Source: Nitrospira sp. (GTDB taxonomy: Bacteria > Nitrospirota > Nitrospiria > Nitrospirales > Nitrospiraceae). From it: 64,000 bases of DNA. The notes under the pieces are model-generated. The model was not told the origin of the DNA and did not search any database. It saw only the letters and a list, made by a program, of their open reading frames with translations. The position numbers and the translations under genes were made by a program. The stretch spans positions 90,749 to 154,748 of the forward strand of contig SWDM01000004.1 of the NCBI GenBank assembly GCA_005116835.1, in the 5' to 3' direction. Of the stretch, positions 17,035-25,535 are shown piece by piece; position 1 is the first letter of the stretch, and every line of letters begins with the position of its first letter.

Positions 17035-18330
17035 TCAGCCCCGAAGCGGCGAAATTCCACAGCCACGGAACCATGCCTGGCACTCTCCCACAAGCATGAG
17101 CGATCCCGTGACACAAACCAGCCCATCCGGCGTCGCCAATTGTCTGGCCAACACCATGGCATCGCCGAGCGACGGCACAACATGGGGGTGGGGCGCTAGC
17201 CCTTGAAGCGAGGCATTGATCTCCTGCGCGGTGGCAGAACGTGGAAGATCCGCCTGCGTCAATATCACCTCATCAACAATATCCCTCAGCGGCTCGAAAA
17301 AGCCTCGATGATCCTTGTCACGCATCATCCCAAGGACCAGGACCAGAGGGCGGGACGGATGAGTTCGATCGGAGATTGCAAGGAAGTCGGCCAAAACTGT
17401 CGCAGCCGCAGGGTTGTGCGCGCCATCCAGCAGGATCGTCGGATGGAGATCGGCCACTTCCAACCGCCCTGCCCAACTAACCGTACGTAAGCCACTGCTC
17501 ACCGCCTCAGCCGTGACGGTAAGCCCCTGGGATGATGCCGCCTCCAACAGAGCCAGCGCACAGGCGGCGTTATCCAGTTGATGGCGTCCTTCCAGGCTGC
17601 ATGTCAGCCCGTCATAATGCGCGCTCAAACCATGATAGGAAAATTGCCGGGCCTCTTCCCCCTCTGTACGAAAATCCTCATTCAGGCGAAACACCGGCGA
17701 CTGTCGTTCCCTTGCTACCTGCTCAATCGTCCGCCACGCGTCATCTCCAAGCCGACCCAGTACGACCGGCACTCCCTGCTTAACAATACCGGCCTTCTCG
17801 AAAGCGATCGCTGAGAGCGTGTTCCCTAGGTATTCCTGGTGGTCGAGGCCGATCGTCGTAATCGCGCAGGCCAATGGCGACACCACGTTGGTCGCATCGA
17901 ATCTCCCGCCCAATCCAACTTCCAACACGGCCACGTCGACGGCTGAATCGGCGAAATGCTGAAAGGCCATCGCCGTCGTATACTCGAAAAAGGTCGGCGA
18001 CAGATCCTGACGGCAGAGGGCCTGAAGCTGTTCGGTCAATTGCGCCACCCGTGATTCACCAATCATCTCGCCGTTCACCCTGATCCGTTCCCGAAACTCC
18101 ACGAGATGGGGAGAGGTATAGAGCCCCACTCGATACCCTGCTGCCTGCAATACGGAAGCGGCCATGGCGGCGGTGGACCCCTTTCCGTTCGTACCCGCAA
18201 TATGCAGGACAGGGTACTTAGTCTGTGGCATTCCGAGACGCGCCACCAGCGCCCCTATCGTCTCTAGACCCAGATGAATGCCGTGCTTTTGTAGACGGAA
18301 CAAATAGGCCACGGCAGAGGAATAGGTCAT
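17035..18330 (-). CDS. folC: Bifunctional folylpolyglutamate synthase/dihydrofolate synthase
   Basis: 431 residues, typical for FolC. The Mur-ligase-like P-loop HIAGTNGKGS is at residues ~43-52, followed by YTSPHLVEFRERIRVNG (folate-binding loop), EVGLGGRFDATNV, and the C-terminal domain opening near ILLDGAHNPAA. It ligates glutamate to dihydropteroate and then to folates, using ATP in the cytosol. It lies between accD and lptD with very small gaps. A different folate gene (folB fusion, 28.5 kb) is elsewhere in the window. The start ATG has no strong ribosome binding site but no better start exists. Confidence 0.96.
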   Translation of the reverse strand: MTYSSAVAYLFRLQKHGIHLGLETIGALVARLGMPQTKYPVLHIAGTNGKGSTAAMAASVLQAAGYRVGLYTSPHLVEFRERIRVNGEMIGESRVAQLTEQLQALCRQDLSPTFFEYTTAMAFQHFADSAVDVAVLEVGLGGRFDATNVVSPLACAITTIGLDHQEYLGNTLSAIAFEKAGIVKQGVPVVLGRLGDDAWRTIEQVARERQSPVFRLNEDFRTEGEEARQFSYHGLSAHYDGLTCSLEGRHQLDNAACALALLEAASSQGLTVTAEAVSSGLRTVSWAGRLEVADLHPTILLDGAHNPAAATVLADFLAISDRTHPSRPLVLVLGMMRDKDHRGFFEPLRDIVDEVILTQADLPRSATAQEINASLQGLAPHPHVVPSLGDAMVLARQLATPDGLVCVTGSLMLVGECQAWFRGCGISPLRG

Positions 18331-18384
18331 GGTGTAACCAGGCAGGGAGGAAACTAGCCAGGATTATTCATGAAGGGTCCGAAC

Positions 18385-19221
18385 TCAAAAATGCGCAACG
18401 AGGGTGCTTAAGGTTTCTTTCAGCTGTTTACGCTCCACGATCATATCGATCATGCCATGCTCCAGCAGAAACTCCGCCCGCTGAAACTGATCCGGCAATT
18501 GCTGCTTGATCGTCTGCTCGATCACGCGGGGGCCGGCAAAGCCGATCAGCGCTTTCGGTTCGGCCAGAATGACATCGCCCAACATCGCAACGCTGGCGGT
18601 CACGCCCCCGAACGTGGGATCGGCTAACAAGCAAATAAAAGCGAGTTTGGCCTCGCCCAGCTTGGCGACAGCGGCAGAGGTCTTGGCCATCTGCATCAGG
18701 GAAAGAATTCCCTCTTGCATTCTGGCTCCTCCGGATGTCGTCACCAAAATAACCGGCAACTTGGCTTCCAACGCGCGATCGATCGCCCGGCAAATCTTTT
18801 CCCCGACGACTGACCCCATGCTGCCGCCCATAAAGCTGAAATCGAACAGACAGAGCACCACGCGACGGCCATTCATCATCCCTTCGCCGATCATCATGGC
18901 ATCTTTGCGGCCAGTCTTGCCCTGATGCGCCTTCACTCGATCCTTGTATGATTTCGTGTCCTGAAAATTCAACGGGTCTTGTGGGCCGAGTTCCGCATCC
19001 CACTCTTTAAATGTGCCGAGGTCGACCAAGAGCGCAATACGCTCAGTGACAGATATCGGAAAATGGTAGTCGCACTTCGGACAGACCTTATTATTTCGCT
19101 CGACTTCTTTCCGATAGACGATTTCCCGGCAGTGGTTGCACTTGAGCCACATCCCTTCAGAAATCTTGGAGCGTTTTGGAGGTTCCGGCTCGGTCGTCTT
19201 CTGTTTTTTAAACCAGGCCAT
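18385..19221 (-). CDS. accD: Acetyl-CoA carboxylase carboxyltransferase subunit beta
   Basis: 278 residues. The N-terminal Cys4 zinc ribbon is visible (C28, C31, C47, C50), followed by the crotonase-like carboxyltransferase core with [21 protein letters not shown], the [11 protein letters not shown] oxyanion region and [11 protein letters not shown]. With AccA it moves carboxyl from carboxybiotin to acetyl-CoA, giving malonyl-CoA for fatty-acid synthesis. A very good AGAAGGAG site precedes the ATG. It is first in the minus-strand run with folC, an order (accD-folC) common in bacteria. Confidence 0.97.
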   Translation of the reverse strand: MAWFKKQKTTEPEPPKRSKISEGMWLKCNHCREIVYRKEVERNNKVCPKCDYHFPISVTERIALLVDLGTFKEWDAELGPQDPLNFQDTKSYKDRVKAHQGKTGRKDAMMIGEGMMNGRRVVLCLFDFSFMGGSMGSVVGEKICRAIDRALEAKLPVILVTTSGGARMQEGILSLMQMAKTSAAVAKLGEAKLAFICLLADPTFGGVTASVAMLGDVILAEPKALIGFAGPRVIEQTIKQQLPDQFQRAEFLLEHGMIDMIVERKQLKETLSTLVAHF

Positions 19222-19264
19222 TGTAAGCTCCTTCTAGTCGCAAGCGGGACTCGCGAGAACCAAT

Positions 19265-19350
19265 CGGTTTCTTTTGTTTATTTGGTCTATTTGGTTTGTT
19301 TGGTTGAACTAAACTAACCAAATGTACAAAACAAACCAGATCAACCCGTC
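19265..19350. repeat. T/G-rich interspersed repeat, copy B, with hairpin potential
   Basis: TTTGGTTTGTTTGGTTGAAC is followed by an inverted AACCAAA...ACAAACCAGATCAACC, so the copy folds on itself. It lies between the transporter gene and accD. The adjoining 19352-19384 (CGCGTCTTGCTTGTCTCGC) reappears inverted at ~25229-25260, showing a second short dispersed repeat. Confidence 0.5.
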
Positions 19351-19465
19351 CCGCCTGTCGCGCGCGTCTTGCTTGTCTCGCTTACAAGCCAAGAGGACGG
19401 CAGGATACCATAGCAGCCCCCATGACGCACGTAGATTTCCCGTCGTTGCAGACGAAGATAGGACG

Positions 19466-20173
19466 TCAGAACAGTTGTCCGCCAAAGGCGATTTGAAACA
19501 TCATCATGAGCCCGATGGCAACACTCCCGGCGCTTGCCAGCCCCTGGACCGCAAGAAAGGCAGGGCGTCCGAGGTTCAACGACCATAAGACCGGAAGGCT
19601 CACCACCATCCCGACCAACACCATCCCCACAATCGAGCCAATCCCGAAGACCACGATGTAGATAAGCCCCTCCGACACCGATCGCGCAGACGACAAGACG
19701 ATCAATAACAGCGCCGCCGACCCGGCCAGACCATGGACCATTCCGATACCGAACGGCCTAATGGAGTCGCGCCACCAGTGCCCATGCCCGTGATCCTCCA
19801 CCAACGCGTGACTATGCAGGTGCAGGTGCTGTTCATCGTCATGATCGTGCCGATGCACATGCCAGCGCTCCCGAACCAAACGCACCGTGAGTACCGCGCC
19901 CAAAAACACGAGCATCGCGCCGACGCCAAACTCGGCTGCCAACGCGACTGATTCAGGAATCGAGACGCGAAGCACCAAGACCACCGTCCCGACCACCAGC
20001 AAGACTGCTGTATGTCCAAGCCCCCAGCTGAATCCGATCATGCCGGAAGCACGAAACGAGGGCCGTTGCGCAAGAATCGTGGATACAGCAGCCAAATGGT
20101 CCGAGTCGAGGGCGTGACGGAGCCCCAATACCAACCCGAGCCCTAAAATTGTCAGGAATTCAGTATCCAGCAT
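19466..20173 (-). CDS. NiCoT/UreH-type nickel-cobalt transporter-like membrane protein
   Basis: 235 residues with about six membrane helices. The first helix ends in LRHALDSDHLAAV, giving the HX4DH signature (H20, D25, H26) of the NiCoT/HoxN and UreH families. A central loop is unusually His-rich (VHRHDHDDEQHLHLHSHAL), as in metal carriers that gather ions before transport. The later helices GIGMVHGLAGSAALLLIVL and GIGSIVGMVLVGM fit the second half of these transporters. It most likely moves Ni2+ or Co2+ across the inner membrane. Nearby genes (moa cluster, accD) give no metal preference; the class II ribonucleotide reductase elsewhere uses cobalamin, so cobalt is plausible but unproven. Confidence 0.8.
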   Translation of the reverse strand: MLDTEFLTILGLGLVLGLRHALDSDHLAAVSTILAQRPSFRASGMIGFSWGLGHTAVLLVVGTVVLVLRVSIPESVALAAEFGVGAMLVFLGAVLTVRLVRERWHVHRHDHDDEQHLHLHSHALVEDHGHGHWWRDSIRPFGIGMVHGLAGSAALLLIVLSSARSVSEGLIYIVVFGIGSIVGMVLVGMVVSLPVLWSLNLGRPAFLAVQGLASAGSVAIGLMMMFQIAFGGQLF

Positions 20174-20227
20174 GAGGCATCAACAGGAGTCACACGATGG
20201 CGCAGCATTCGGCAACAGAGTGGAACG

Positions 20228-21286
20228 TCAGCCGCCGCGAGCATGCATTTCGAGGTGGGGGTCTTCACGTAGCTTTTCAATGCCGATGAGTCCCCCGATA
20301 CGCAACCCGTCCCGTTCAAGCGCCTTGCGCTCTTCTGCGCCCCGATCGCGGCGGCCTTCCCAGCCGGACCGGATCAAGTCCCTTATCTCGTCGCTCGAAG
20401 CGCCGGCACGGAGGGGCTTACGCAGATCCGTTCCTGCCGTCGCATAGAGACAGCGATACCACAGACCGTCGGCTGTCACCCGGCTGCGATCGCAGGTCGA
20501 GCAGAACGGTGTAGTCGTCGAAGGAATAATCCCAAAGGTCGTTCCATCCGGCAATAGAAATCGCTGTGCCGGCGCCGCTCCCCGCTCTGGCATCGGTTCG
20601 ATCGTCCCATAGCGCATGCTGAGTATCAGCAGTATCGTCGCTTGAGACAATACTTTTTCTTGAGACCATTCGTTCGCGCCACCAACGTCCATATATTCGA
20701 TAAACCGAACCTCCGCCTGCGCCTGCTTGCCAAACTCGATCAGATCGACCAGCTCATCGTCATTGAACCCTCGAATCGCCACCGTGTCGACTTTCAAACC
20801 GGTAAACCCAGCCCGTGGCACCGATGCGATGCCGTCCATCACACGCGCATGTTCATCACGGCGCGTCAGCTGATGAAATCGTTCCGGCCTCAGGGTATCG
20901 AGGCTGACTGTGATACGGTGTAGCCCTGCCTCATAGAGTTCCTCAGCATAATCTGCCAAGAGAATGCCGTTCGTCGTCAGCGCGATATCTTTAATCTGTT
21001 GGTTTTGGCGTAACAGGCGAATCAGCCCTGACAAACCCCGTCGAAGCAAGGGCTCTCCGCCGGTCAACCGCACACGATCCACTCCGAGGTCAGTGAAATA
21101 GCCGGTCAACCTCGCCATTTCCTCAAGTGTCAACACATCCTCGCGTGGCAGCCAGACATAGTCCTGCTCCGGCATACAGTACGAGCAACGAAGATTGCAC
21201 CGATCCGTCACGGACAGACGCAAACTCCGAAGCGGCCGACCGTATGTATCGGCTACCAGCTCCATATTTTTCGATAATTCACTCAT
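20228..21286 (-). CDS. moaA: GTP 3',8-cyclase MoaA
   Basis: 352 residues. Radical-SAM cluster cysteines C30, C34 and C37 lie in TDRCNLRCSYCMPE; TGGEPLLRRG is the SAM-binding loop. A second cluster is formed by FCSTCDRSR and the later YRCLY cysteine (C-x2-C-x13-C). The protein ends in ARGG; MoaA needs its C-terminal Gly-Gly. It converts GTP to 3',8-cyclo-GTP, the first step of molybdenum cofactor synthesis, and hands it to MoaC, encoded two genes upstream. The three moa genes lie together on the minus strand (moaC, moaDE, moaA). Confidence 0.97.
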   Translation of the reverse strand: MSELSKNMELVADTYGRPLRSLRLSVTDRCNLRCSYCMPEQDYVWLPREDVLTLEEMARLTGYFTDLGVDRVRLTGGEPLLRRGLSGLIRLLRQNQQIKDIALTTNGILLADYAEELYEAGLHRITVSLDTLRPERFHQLTRRDEHARVMDGIASVPRAGFTGLKVDTVAIRGFNDDELVDLIEFGKQAQAEVRFIEYMDVGGANEWSQEKVLSQATILLILSMRYGTIEPMPERGAAPAQRFLLPDGTTFGIIPSTTTPFCSTCDRSRVTADGLWYRCLYATAGTDLRKPLRAGASSDEIRDLIRSGWEGRRDRGAEERKALERDGLRIGGLIGIEKLREDPHLEMHARGG

Positions 21287-21353
21287 ACCCGTTAGTTCGC
21301 CTTGATCCCCTCACCCCTTACCCTTCACCCCTCACGTCTTTGGTCTCACGTCC

Positions 21354-22061
21354 CTAAGGGTGTTCCTCCACCCAGACTTCGCCTTCCGGCGTATGTTCGA
21401 GTTTCCAGATCGGTGTGATCCGTTTCAATTCAGTGATCGCCCATTCACAGGCTCGGAACGCCTCCGCCCGATGCTCCGCGCCGACGACGATTAGCACGAT
21501 GTTGTCACCGATGGCGATTTCGCCAAACCGATGGAGAATCGCGACTTCAATGATGTCAAAGTCCTTGAGCGCCCGTTCGCGGATCTCTCGCAGCTTGGTT
21601 TGAGCCATTCCTTCGTAGTGTTCGAAGGTCATGCTATCGACATCACGCCCCTTGGAGCGATCGCGGGCAATGCCCAGAAATGTCGCAATGCCGCCGATGC
21701 GCTTCGACTTGCGTCGCACCAGATTGATCTCCGCATCGACGGAAAAGTCTTCCCGTTGTACACGGACAAGCATCTCATCGCCGACCTGACCAGAAGGACT
21801 TCCCCCTGCGAAGGGCGGCAGTAAAGCGATTTCGTCGCCATCCTGGATCATCGTATCCTCATGGGCGACTTCTTGATTGACCGAAACAAGGACCTTTTTC
21901 TTCTGAATGAGTTCCCCAATGGCTGGATACCCAGCTTCTAACCCACTGATAAGGTCTTTCACGCTGCTGCCAGTTGCAAGATCCAAGGATAAAGTTCCCT
22001 GATTCCCTGCTATCACTTTCGTCATCCCAAATAGGCGAACCATGACCACTGATACCCTCAT
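21354..22061 (-). CDS. moaX: MoaD-MoaE fusion (molybdopterin synthase, small plus large subunit)
   Basis: 235 residues. Residues 1-87 are a ubiquitin-like MoaD ending in LLPPFAGG (Gly86-Gly87). MoaE follows in frame, with MTFEHYEGMAQ, AILHRFGEIAIGDN, VGAEHRAEAFRACEWAITELK and WKLEHTPEGEVWVEEH, including the Lys and Arg residues that bind precursor Z. The enzyme adds two sulfurs to cyclic pyranopterin monophosphate, using a thiocarboxylate at the MoaD terminal Gly, so the fusion must be cut after Gly-Gly to work, as reported for mycobacterial MoaX. If ATG 22043 is used, the MoaD part is exactly 81 residues, the length of E. coli MoaD. ATG 22061 lies four bases from the moaC stop. No Gly-Gly remains at the C-terminus. 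Confidence 0.93.
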   Translation of the reverse strand: MRVSVVMVRLFGMTKVIAGNQGTLSLDLATGSSVKDLISGLEAGYPAIGELIQKKKVLVSVNQEVAHEDTMIQDGDEIALLPPFAGGSPSGQVGDEMLVRVQREDFSVDAEINLVRRKSKRIGGIATFLGIARDRSKGRDVDSMTFEHYEGMAQTKLREIRERALKDFDIIEVAILHRFGEIAIGDNIVLIVVGAEHRAEAFRACEWAITELKRITPIWKLEHTPEGEVWVEEHP

Positions 22062-22064
22062 TAC

Positions 22065-22574
22065 TTACTTGAAGTTATTCGTGCTACCTCTTGTAAATAC
22101 GCCAGACTTCCCGCCAGACTTTGAGAGTAAGCAGACGTTGCTGAAACTCATACCACGATCGATCGCTTTGCACATATCATAGATCGTGAGCGCCGCCACC
22201 GAGGCCGCGGTCATCGCTTCCATCTCCACCCCAGTCGGCCCAGTCGTCTTGGCCGTCGCCAATATCGTAATTGAACAGCGACCGTCACGATCAGGCCGCG
22301 CGTCTTCTTTAAACGAGATATCGACGCTGGTGAGAAGAATCGGATGGCACATGGGGATAAGGTCCGGGGTCTTCTTAGCCCCCATCACGCCAGCCACCTG
22401 CGCGACGGACAACACATCGCCCTTGGCAATCTTGCCCCGTTGAATCTTTTCAAGAGTTTCTGGCTGAAGAAAGACTGTGGCCTGAGCCGTCGCAGCCCGT
22501 TCGGTCGAGTCTTTGGCACTGACATCGACCATCCGCGCCCGCCCCGACTCGTTGAAGTGCGTAAATTCTGCCAT
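22065..22574 (-). CDS. moaC: Cyclic pyranopterin monophosphate synthase MoaC
   Basis: 169 residues from ATG 22574; a GTG at 22601 would add nine residues that do not resemble MoaC, which usually begins near FTHFNESGRARMVDVSAK. Family landmarks: KGDVLSVAQVAGVMGAKKTPDLIPMCHPI with the active-site His, GPTGVEMEAMTAASVAALTIYDMCK, and a late Lys pair. It rearranges 3',8-cyclo-GTP to cyclic pyranopterin monophosphate. First gene of the moaC-moaDE-moaA run. Residue choice is secure; only the start is open. Confidence 0.95.
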   Translation of the reverse strand: MAEFTHFNESGRARMVDVSAKDSTERAATAQATVFLQPETLEKIQRGKIAKGDVLSVAQVAGVMGAKKTPDLIPMCHPILLTSVDISFKEDARPDRDGRCSITILATAKTTGPTGVEMEAMTAASVAALTIYDMCKAIDRGMSFSNVCLLSKSGGKSGVFTRGSTNNFK

Positions 22575-22655
22575 TTTGTCAGCTGAATCAGCCGGTTGCA
22601 CAAAGAAACGTGAGGGGATTATAGGAGCCGGTGGAAAGGGCAGTCAAGGGAGGTG

Positions 22656-22862
22656 AAGGGGAGCCTGGATGCCTTCGCTCAGGCCGGGGCCTTGTTGGCT
22701 GCTGTTAGCCTCGTTCACGCTTGGCGCCGAAACTTGTTCCATTCCAAGCGAAGCTTGAATGGAACGTCGGACATCGCCGCCACCTGCCAGGAGCAGGGCG
22801 CCTGAACGACGCAACAGCAGAAACACAAGGCCCAAGGCCGCTCAGGCAACCAGGCTCCCCTT
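22656..22862. repeat. Long imperfect palindrome E1 (~207 bp)
   Basis: The outer arms AAGGGGAGCCTGG (22656-22668) and CCAGGCTCCCCTT (22850-22862) pair perfectly, further in CCTTGT...TGCTGTT pairs with AACAGCA...ACAAGG, and the centre is a near-perfect hairpin with GTTCCATTC and GAATGGAAC arms (22736-22765). The element lies in the gap between moaC and the low-GC gene at 23155 and contains no ORF of merit. The remaining bases of this 580-base gap (22575-22655 and 22863-23154) show nothing clear. Confidence 0.7.
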
Positions 22863-23154
22863 TATTGAGATAAGAGGAAGAGAAGGAATGGTGCTCGTTC
22901 GACGCGCGCAGTAAAGGGCAGCCTTGGCTAATCCTCCTGAGAATAAGAGATTGCCCGGCATATACAGCTGACTGATAGCTGAATAAACTGCCAGATTCGC
23001 GACCTATCCCAATGGATGGTACTAAACGGTGATGGATATGTGTACTACTTTGCAGTAGACTCGCCAACGGATTGCTGAGATTGCCTTACTCTTTTGCAGT
23101 GGGAGACCGCTGGAGACTTAATAGTTAGTTGCAACCCACCCCGGAGAGCCTCAC

Positions 23155-24120
23155 GTGTCATCATTTCCTTCGCGTTCTATTGAGATTTGGAAATCCTCTT
23201 TAGCTGACTCGATGTCTCCGATCTCGGGCGCGTTTTCATTTGAGGTACTGCAAACCGTGATGGTCCCTCAAACTCTTCAGTTTCTTGCTGAAAGGGCGAG
23301 CGCACCGCCATCGGGAATGGGTGAAGTTGCATCGGACTTCCTGCGCGGCATGCATTATTTCGATCCTAAGAAGCCTTCGACACTGTTCCTTTGGCAAACA
23401 TTTCAAAATGCCGAAGATTTATTCTCGTTTGATATTCAGATTCTGTCCGACGCAATTCGACAGCTTGAACTGCACACGGACATTAATCTCACATTCAGTT
23501 GTGTCAGTTATCTCGCGGATGTTGGCCGTGGCCTGGAATTACCGTTATTGATAATGTCACGACTACCATTTACCCGTGGAGTCGCCTTCGAAGTAGAGGA
23601 ACGTGGGGCTGTAGATCAATCCTTTCAGCTTGGTGACTTCAAACTGTCTGAGAAGGCTCGCATTGCTCAGCAACACTACTCAACCGGCATGTCACTTCTC
23701 GCCGGCGAGGACTCTATATCTGGTCTAGTTGATGCTGCTTTCATGCAGTTCTATCTTGCAGTTGAGGCCATTCTCGAACGGCACAACAAGGCTGAGGCAT
23801 TACAGCAGGGTCAGACACTTTTTGACAACAAATTTGACGACAATCTGAAGAAGATTGTTTCTCATATCTACATTGCACGCCACCGGTTCTTCGGTCACGC
23901 GCACCCGAAATATTTGAAAGGATTGCTTGATACCGACACGGCTTTTGACATAGCCAAGCAGACGCTCGTTGCAAGATGGTGTGCAAGAAAACTACTCGAG
24001 TTGGAGCTTAAGCGACCGCTTGTCAAACGCGACATGAGGCTCTATCCAAGCCCGCGACAATCAGTGGCATTCTTTGGCGACTCCATAGCCCTCGATAATG
24101 AATTCGCTTTACCAACATGA
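23155..24120 (+). CDS. Unknown protein, possibly HEPN/Apea-like
   Basis: 321 residues from a GTG start; GGAGAG lies upstream. GC content and codon use are visibly lower than in neighbouring genes, suggesting transfer. It is helix-rich. The C-terminal half has FYLAVEAILERHNK, then HIYIARHRFFGHAHPKYLKG. The R-x5-H arrangement in RHRFFGH followed by a helix resembles HEPN domains of the Apea type, which occur in RNase toxins and defence proteins. This is a guess from motif spacing only. No partner gene (for example an MNT nucleotidyltransferase) is beside it. Flanked by palindrome E1 upstream and a small lipoprotein gene downstream. Confidence 0.45.
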   Translation: MSSFPSRSIEIWKSSLADSMSPISGAFSFEVLQTVMVPQTLQFLAERASAPPSGMGEVASDFLRGMHYFDPKKPSTLFLWQTFQNAEDLFSFDIQILSDAIRQLELHTDINLTFSCVSYLADVGRGLELPLLIMSRLPFTRGVAFEVEERGAVDQSFQLGDFKLSEKARIAQQHYSTGMSLLAGEDSISGLVDAAFMQFYLAVEAILERHNKAEALQQGQTLFDNKFDDNLKKIVSHIYIARHRFFGHAHPKYLKGLLDTDTAFDIAKQTLVARWCARKLLELELKRPLVKRDMRLYPSPRQSVAFFGDSIALDNEFALPT

Positions 24121-24292
24121 ATTAAGAGCTTGCGCGTGGCGGGCACAGTCTAACAGGACGAAAGATTGAACAAGTGTTGGATGTTCAAGTAGACTTGCCT
24201 TTCACCAGAGTGTGTATTCGGGCGACCACGCCATGCAGCATGGCAGATCGCAGCAGGCTGATTAGCTAAACCTTACCCATTTGCCAACAAAC

Positions 24293-24709
24293 ATGCTCAC
24301 TCGACTCCTGGTGTTCGCATTCGCAGTCGTCATCGCCGGTTGTGCAACTCGACCCGTTTCAAACGTCGAGGCTACTCCCGTGCCAATCGATCGAATTATT
24401 GATGGAAAGTTTCTGCAGCAAACCGCCGACGCAGGCATAGTTACCGTCAAGCGCGACAGTGGATTCGGTGGCTCTGCTTGTTCGTCCCGCGTCTTCGTTA
24501 ACGCAAAACCTGTTGCCGACCTTCGAACATCAGAGAAGGTAATAATATACCTTCCGGCAGGTGAGTACGTATTTAGCGCGTGGCCGAACGGCATTTGTAG
24601 TGGTGGCATGTCGGAGGTGCATGCAACTGTCAAATCAGGGGCCGAGCTTAGCTTTCGCATTGGCTATGGCAGCGGAGGCTACTTCACGATTAATGCAACC
24701 GCCTTTTAG
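24293..24709 (+). CDS. Small lipoprotein of unknown function
   Basis: 138 residues from ATG 24293 (a TTG at 24281 is also in frame). It has a lipoprotein signal: MLTRLLVFAFAVVIAGC, the lipobox Cys being residue 17. The mature part has GGSACSSRVFVNAKPVADL and VIIYLPAGEYVFSAWPNGICSGG, a beta-sandwich style pattern like small secreted proteins with PEGA-like sheets and a likely Cys-Cys pair. No close family recognised. Low-GC accessory surroundings. Confidence 0.6.
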   Translation: MLTRLLVFAFAVVIAGCATRPVSNVEATPVPIDRIIDGKFLQQTADAGIVTVKRDSGFGGSACSSRVFVNAKPVADLRTSEKVIIYLPAGEYVFSAWPNGICSGGMSEVHATVKSGAELSFRIGYGSGGYFTINATAF

Positions 24710-24895
24710 CGATCAATCGAGCAACGAGTCTAACTGTTCCCACCAAACCGAAAGAGATGGGGTCGTTGCTTGACTTTATACCTGGACAACCCTTTAGCAG
24801 CTTGAGCGAGCAACATCTGTGCAGGTATCCAACCGATCTTTCCCTACCCTAAGCCGTCTACACTGAACAATCCTGGTGACCCTATCGTAAGCAGT

Positions 24896-25112
24896 TCCTT
24901 TCCGACGCGAGGGGGGGGCGCGGGGCAGCACCCGTTGTCGGAGGGGCAGGGACCCACCGAGGCATGACTGAAGTGGAAAGCCGGAACTGACCAAAGCACC
25001 GCGATCACATGATCGCGGGCGCGGGATTTCGGAAGGATTCCACGATGTCACGCCCGGAAGGGTCGCCCCGGGAGACACGAGGCTGACCCGCTCCCCCCTC
25101 GCGCCCCCCCTC
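24896..25112. repeat. Long imperfect palindrome E2 (~215 bp), G-tract arms
   Basis: The left arm has GCGAGGGGGGGGCGCGGGG and the right arm (read on the other strand) GCGAGAGGGGGGGCGCGAGG, so the ends pair. The centre is a perfect hairpin, CCGCGATCA/TGATCGCGG around 25011-25031. Runs of eight G and seven C are unusual and could also form G-quadruplexes. Confidence 0.6.
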
Positions 25113-25483
25113 TCGCATGGAAACGCCAAAAATTGGGATCGGTCTTTCAATCCAACATTTTGTAGTGCGTGGTGCATCTGCCTGCCGGTTCGTCGTTCGA
25201 CTCTCCCCCTCTCGTCGTTCGAGGATTGTGAGCGAGACAAGCAAGACGTGCGAGACAGGCGCGATCCGAGATTCGAAGTTCCGAAAACCTCGAACTTTGG
25301 ACCTCGAACTGTCGTCCATCCGCCCCCGTCCCGCTGGTCCCGCAAGTCTCGCGAGTCACGCCGAATAATGAGATACGCTTCACGAACGATGGTCCTTCCT
25401 CCTCATCATCAGCGATCAGCCATTTGCTCTTGATATAGTGGGAAAGTCAGTTCAGTCCGATTTAAATTTGCGGGATCTGTGCT

Positions 25484-25512
25484 AAAATCGGCGTCACAGC
25501 AACTCCGATTTT
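25484..25512 (+). promoter_or_regulatory. Operator-like inverted repeat over the antitoxin -10 region
   Basis: AAAATCGG (25484-25491) and CCGATTTT (25505-25512) are perfect inverted repeats 13 bases apart. The left arm overlaps TAAAAT (25483-25488), a likely extended -10 (TGTGCTAAAAT). The antitoxin ATG follows at 25536. Ribbon-helix-helix antitoxins usually repress their own operon by binding such palindromes. Confidence 0.55.
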
Positions 25513-25535
25513 GCTACTCAACAAGGAACATTCCT

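Larger units (their letters stand above)
24710..25535. other. Gene-free accessory interval rich in repeats
   Basis: 826 bases without a credible gene. Contents: a ~62-base repeat at 24754-24815 (GAGATGGGGTCG ... GAGCGAGCAAC) that matches 28343-28400 at roughly 80%; palindrome E2 at 24896-25112; a short motif at 25141-25158 (TCTTTCAATCCAACATT) resembling the one at 27537-27555; the dispersed repeat GACAAGCAAGACGTGCGAGA at ~25234; and the antitoxin promoter/operator at its right end. Confidence 0.6.

Noticed and set aside
16068-17099. A 343-codon plus-strand frame opposite lptD
   Set aside because: It lies wholly antisense to a clearly conserved outer-membrane protein gene, has no ribosome binding site and no domain; it is a by-product of codon bias.
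24120-24740. Integron gene cassettes: GTCTAAC (RYYYAAC type) shortly after the stops of the genes at 23155 and 24293, and GTTGGAT downstream of the first
   Set aside because: The distance between the two core-like motifs is only ~35 bases, the arms between them do not pair, and the second site has no matching GTTRRRY. attC sites need a paired structure of at least ~57 bases.
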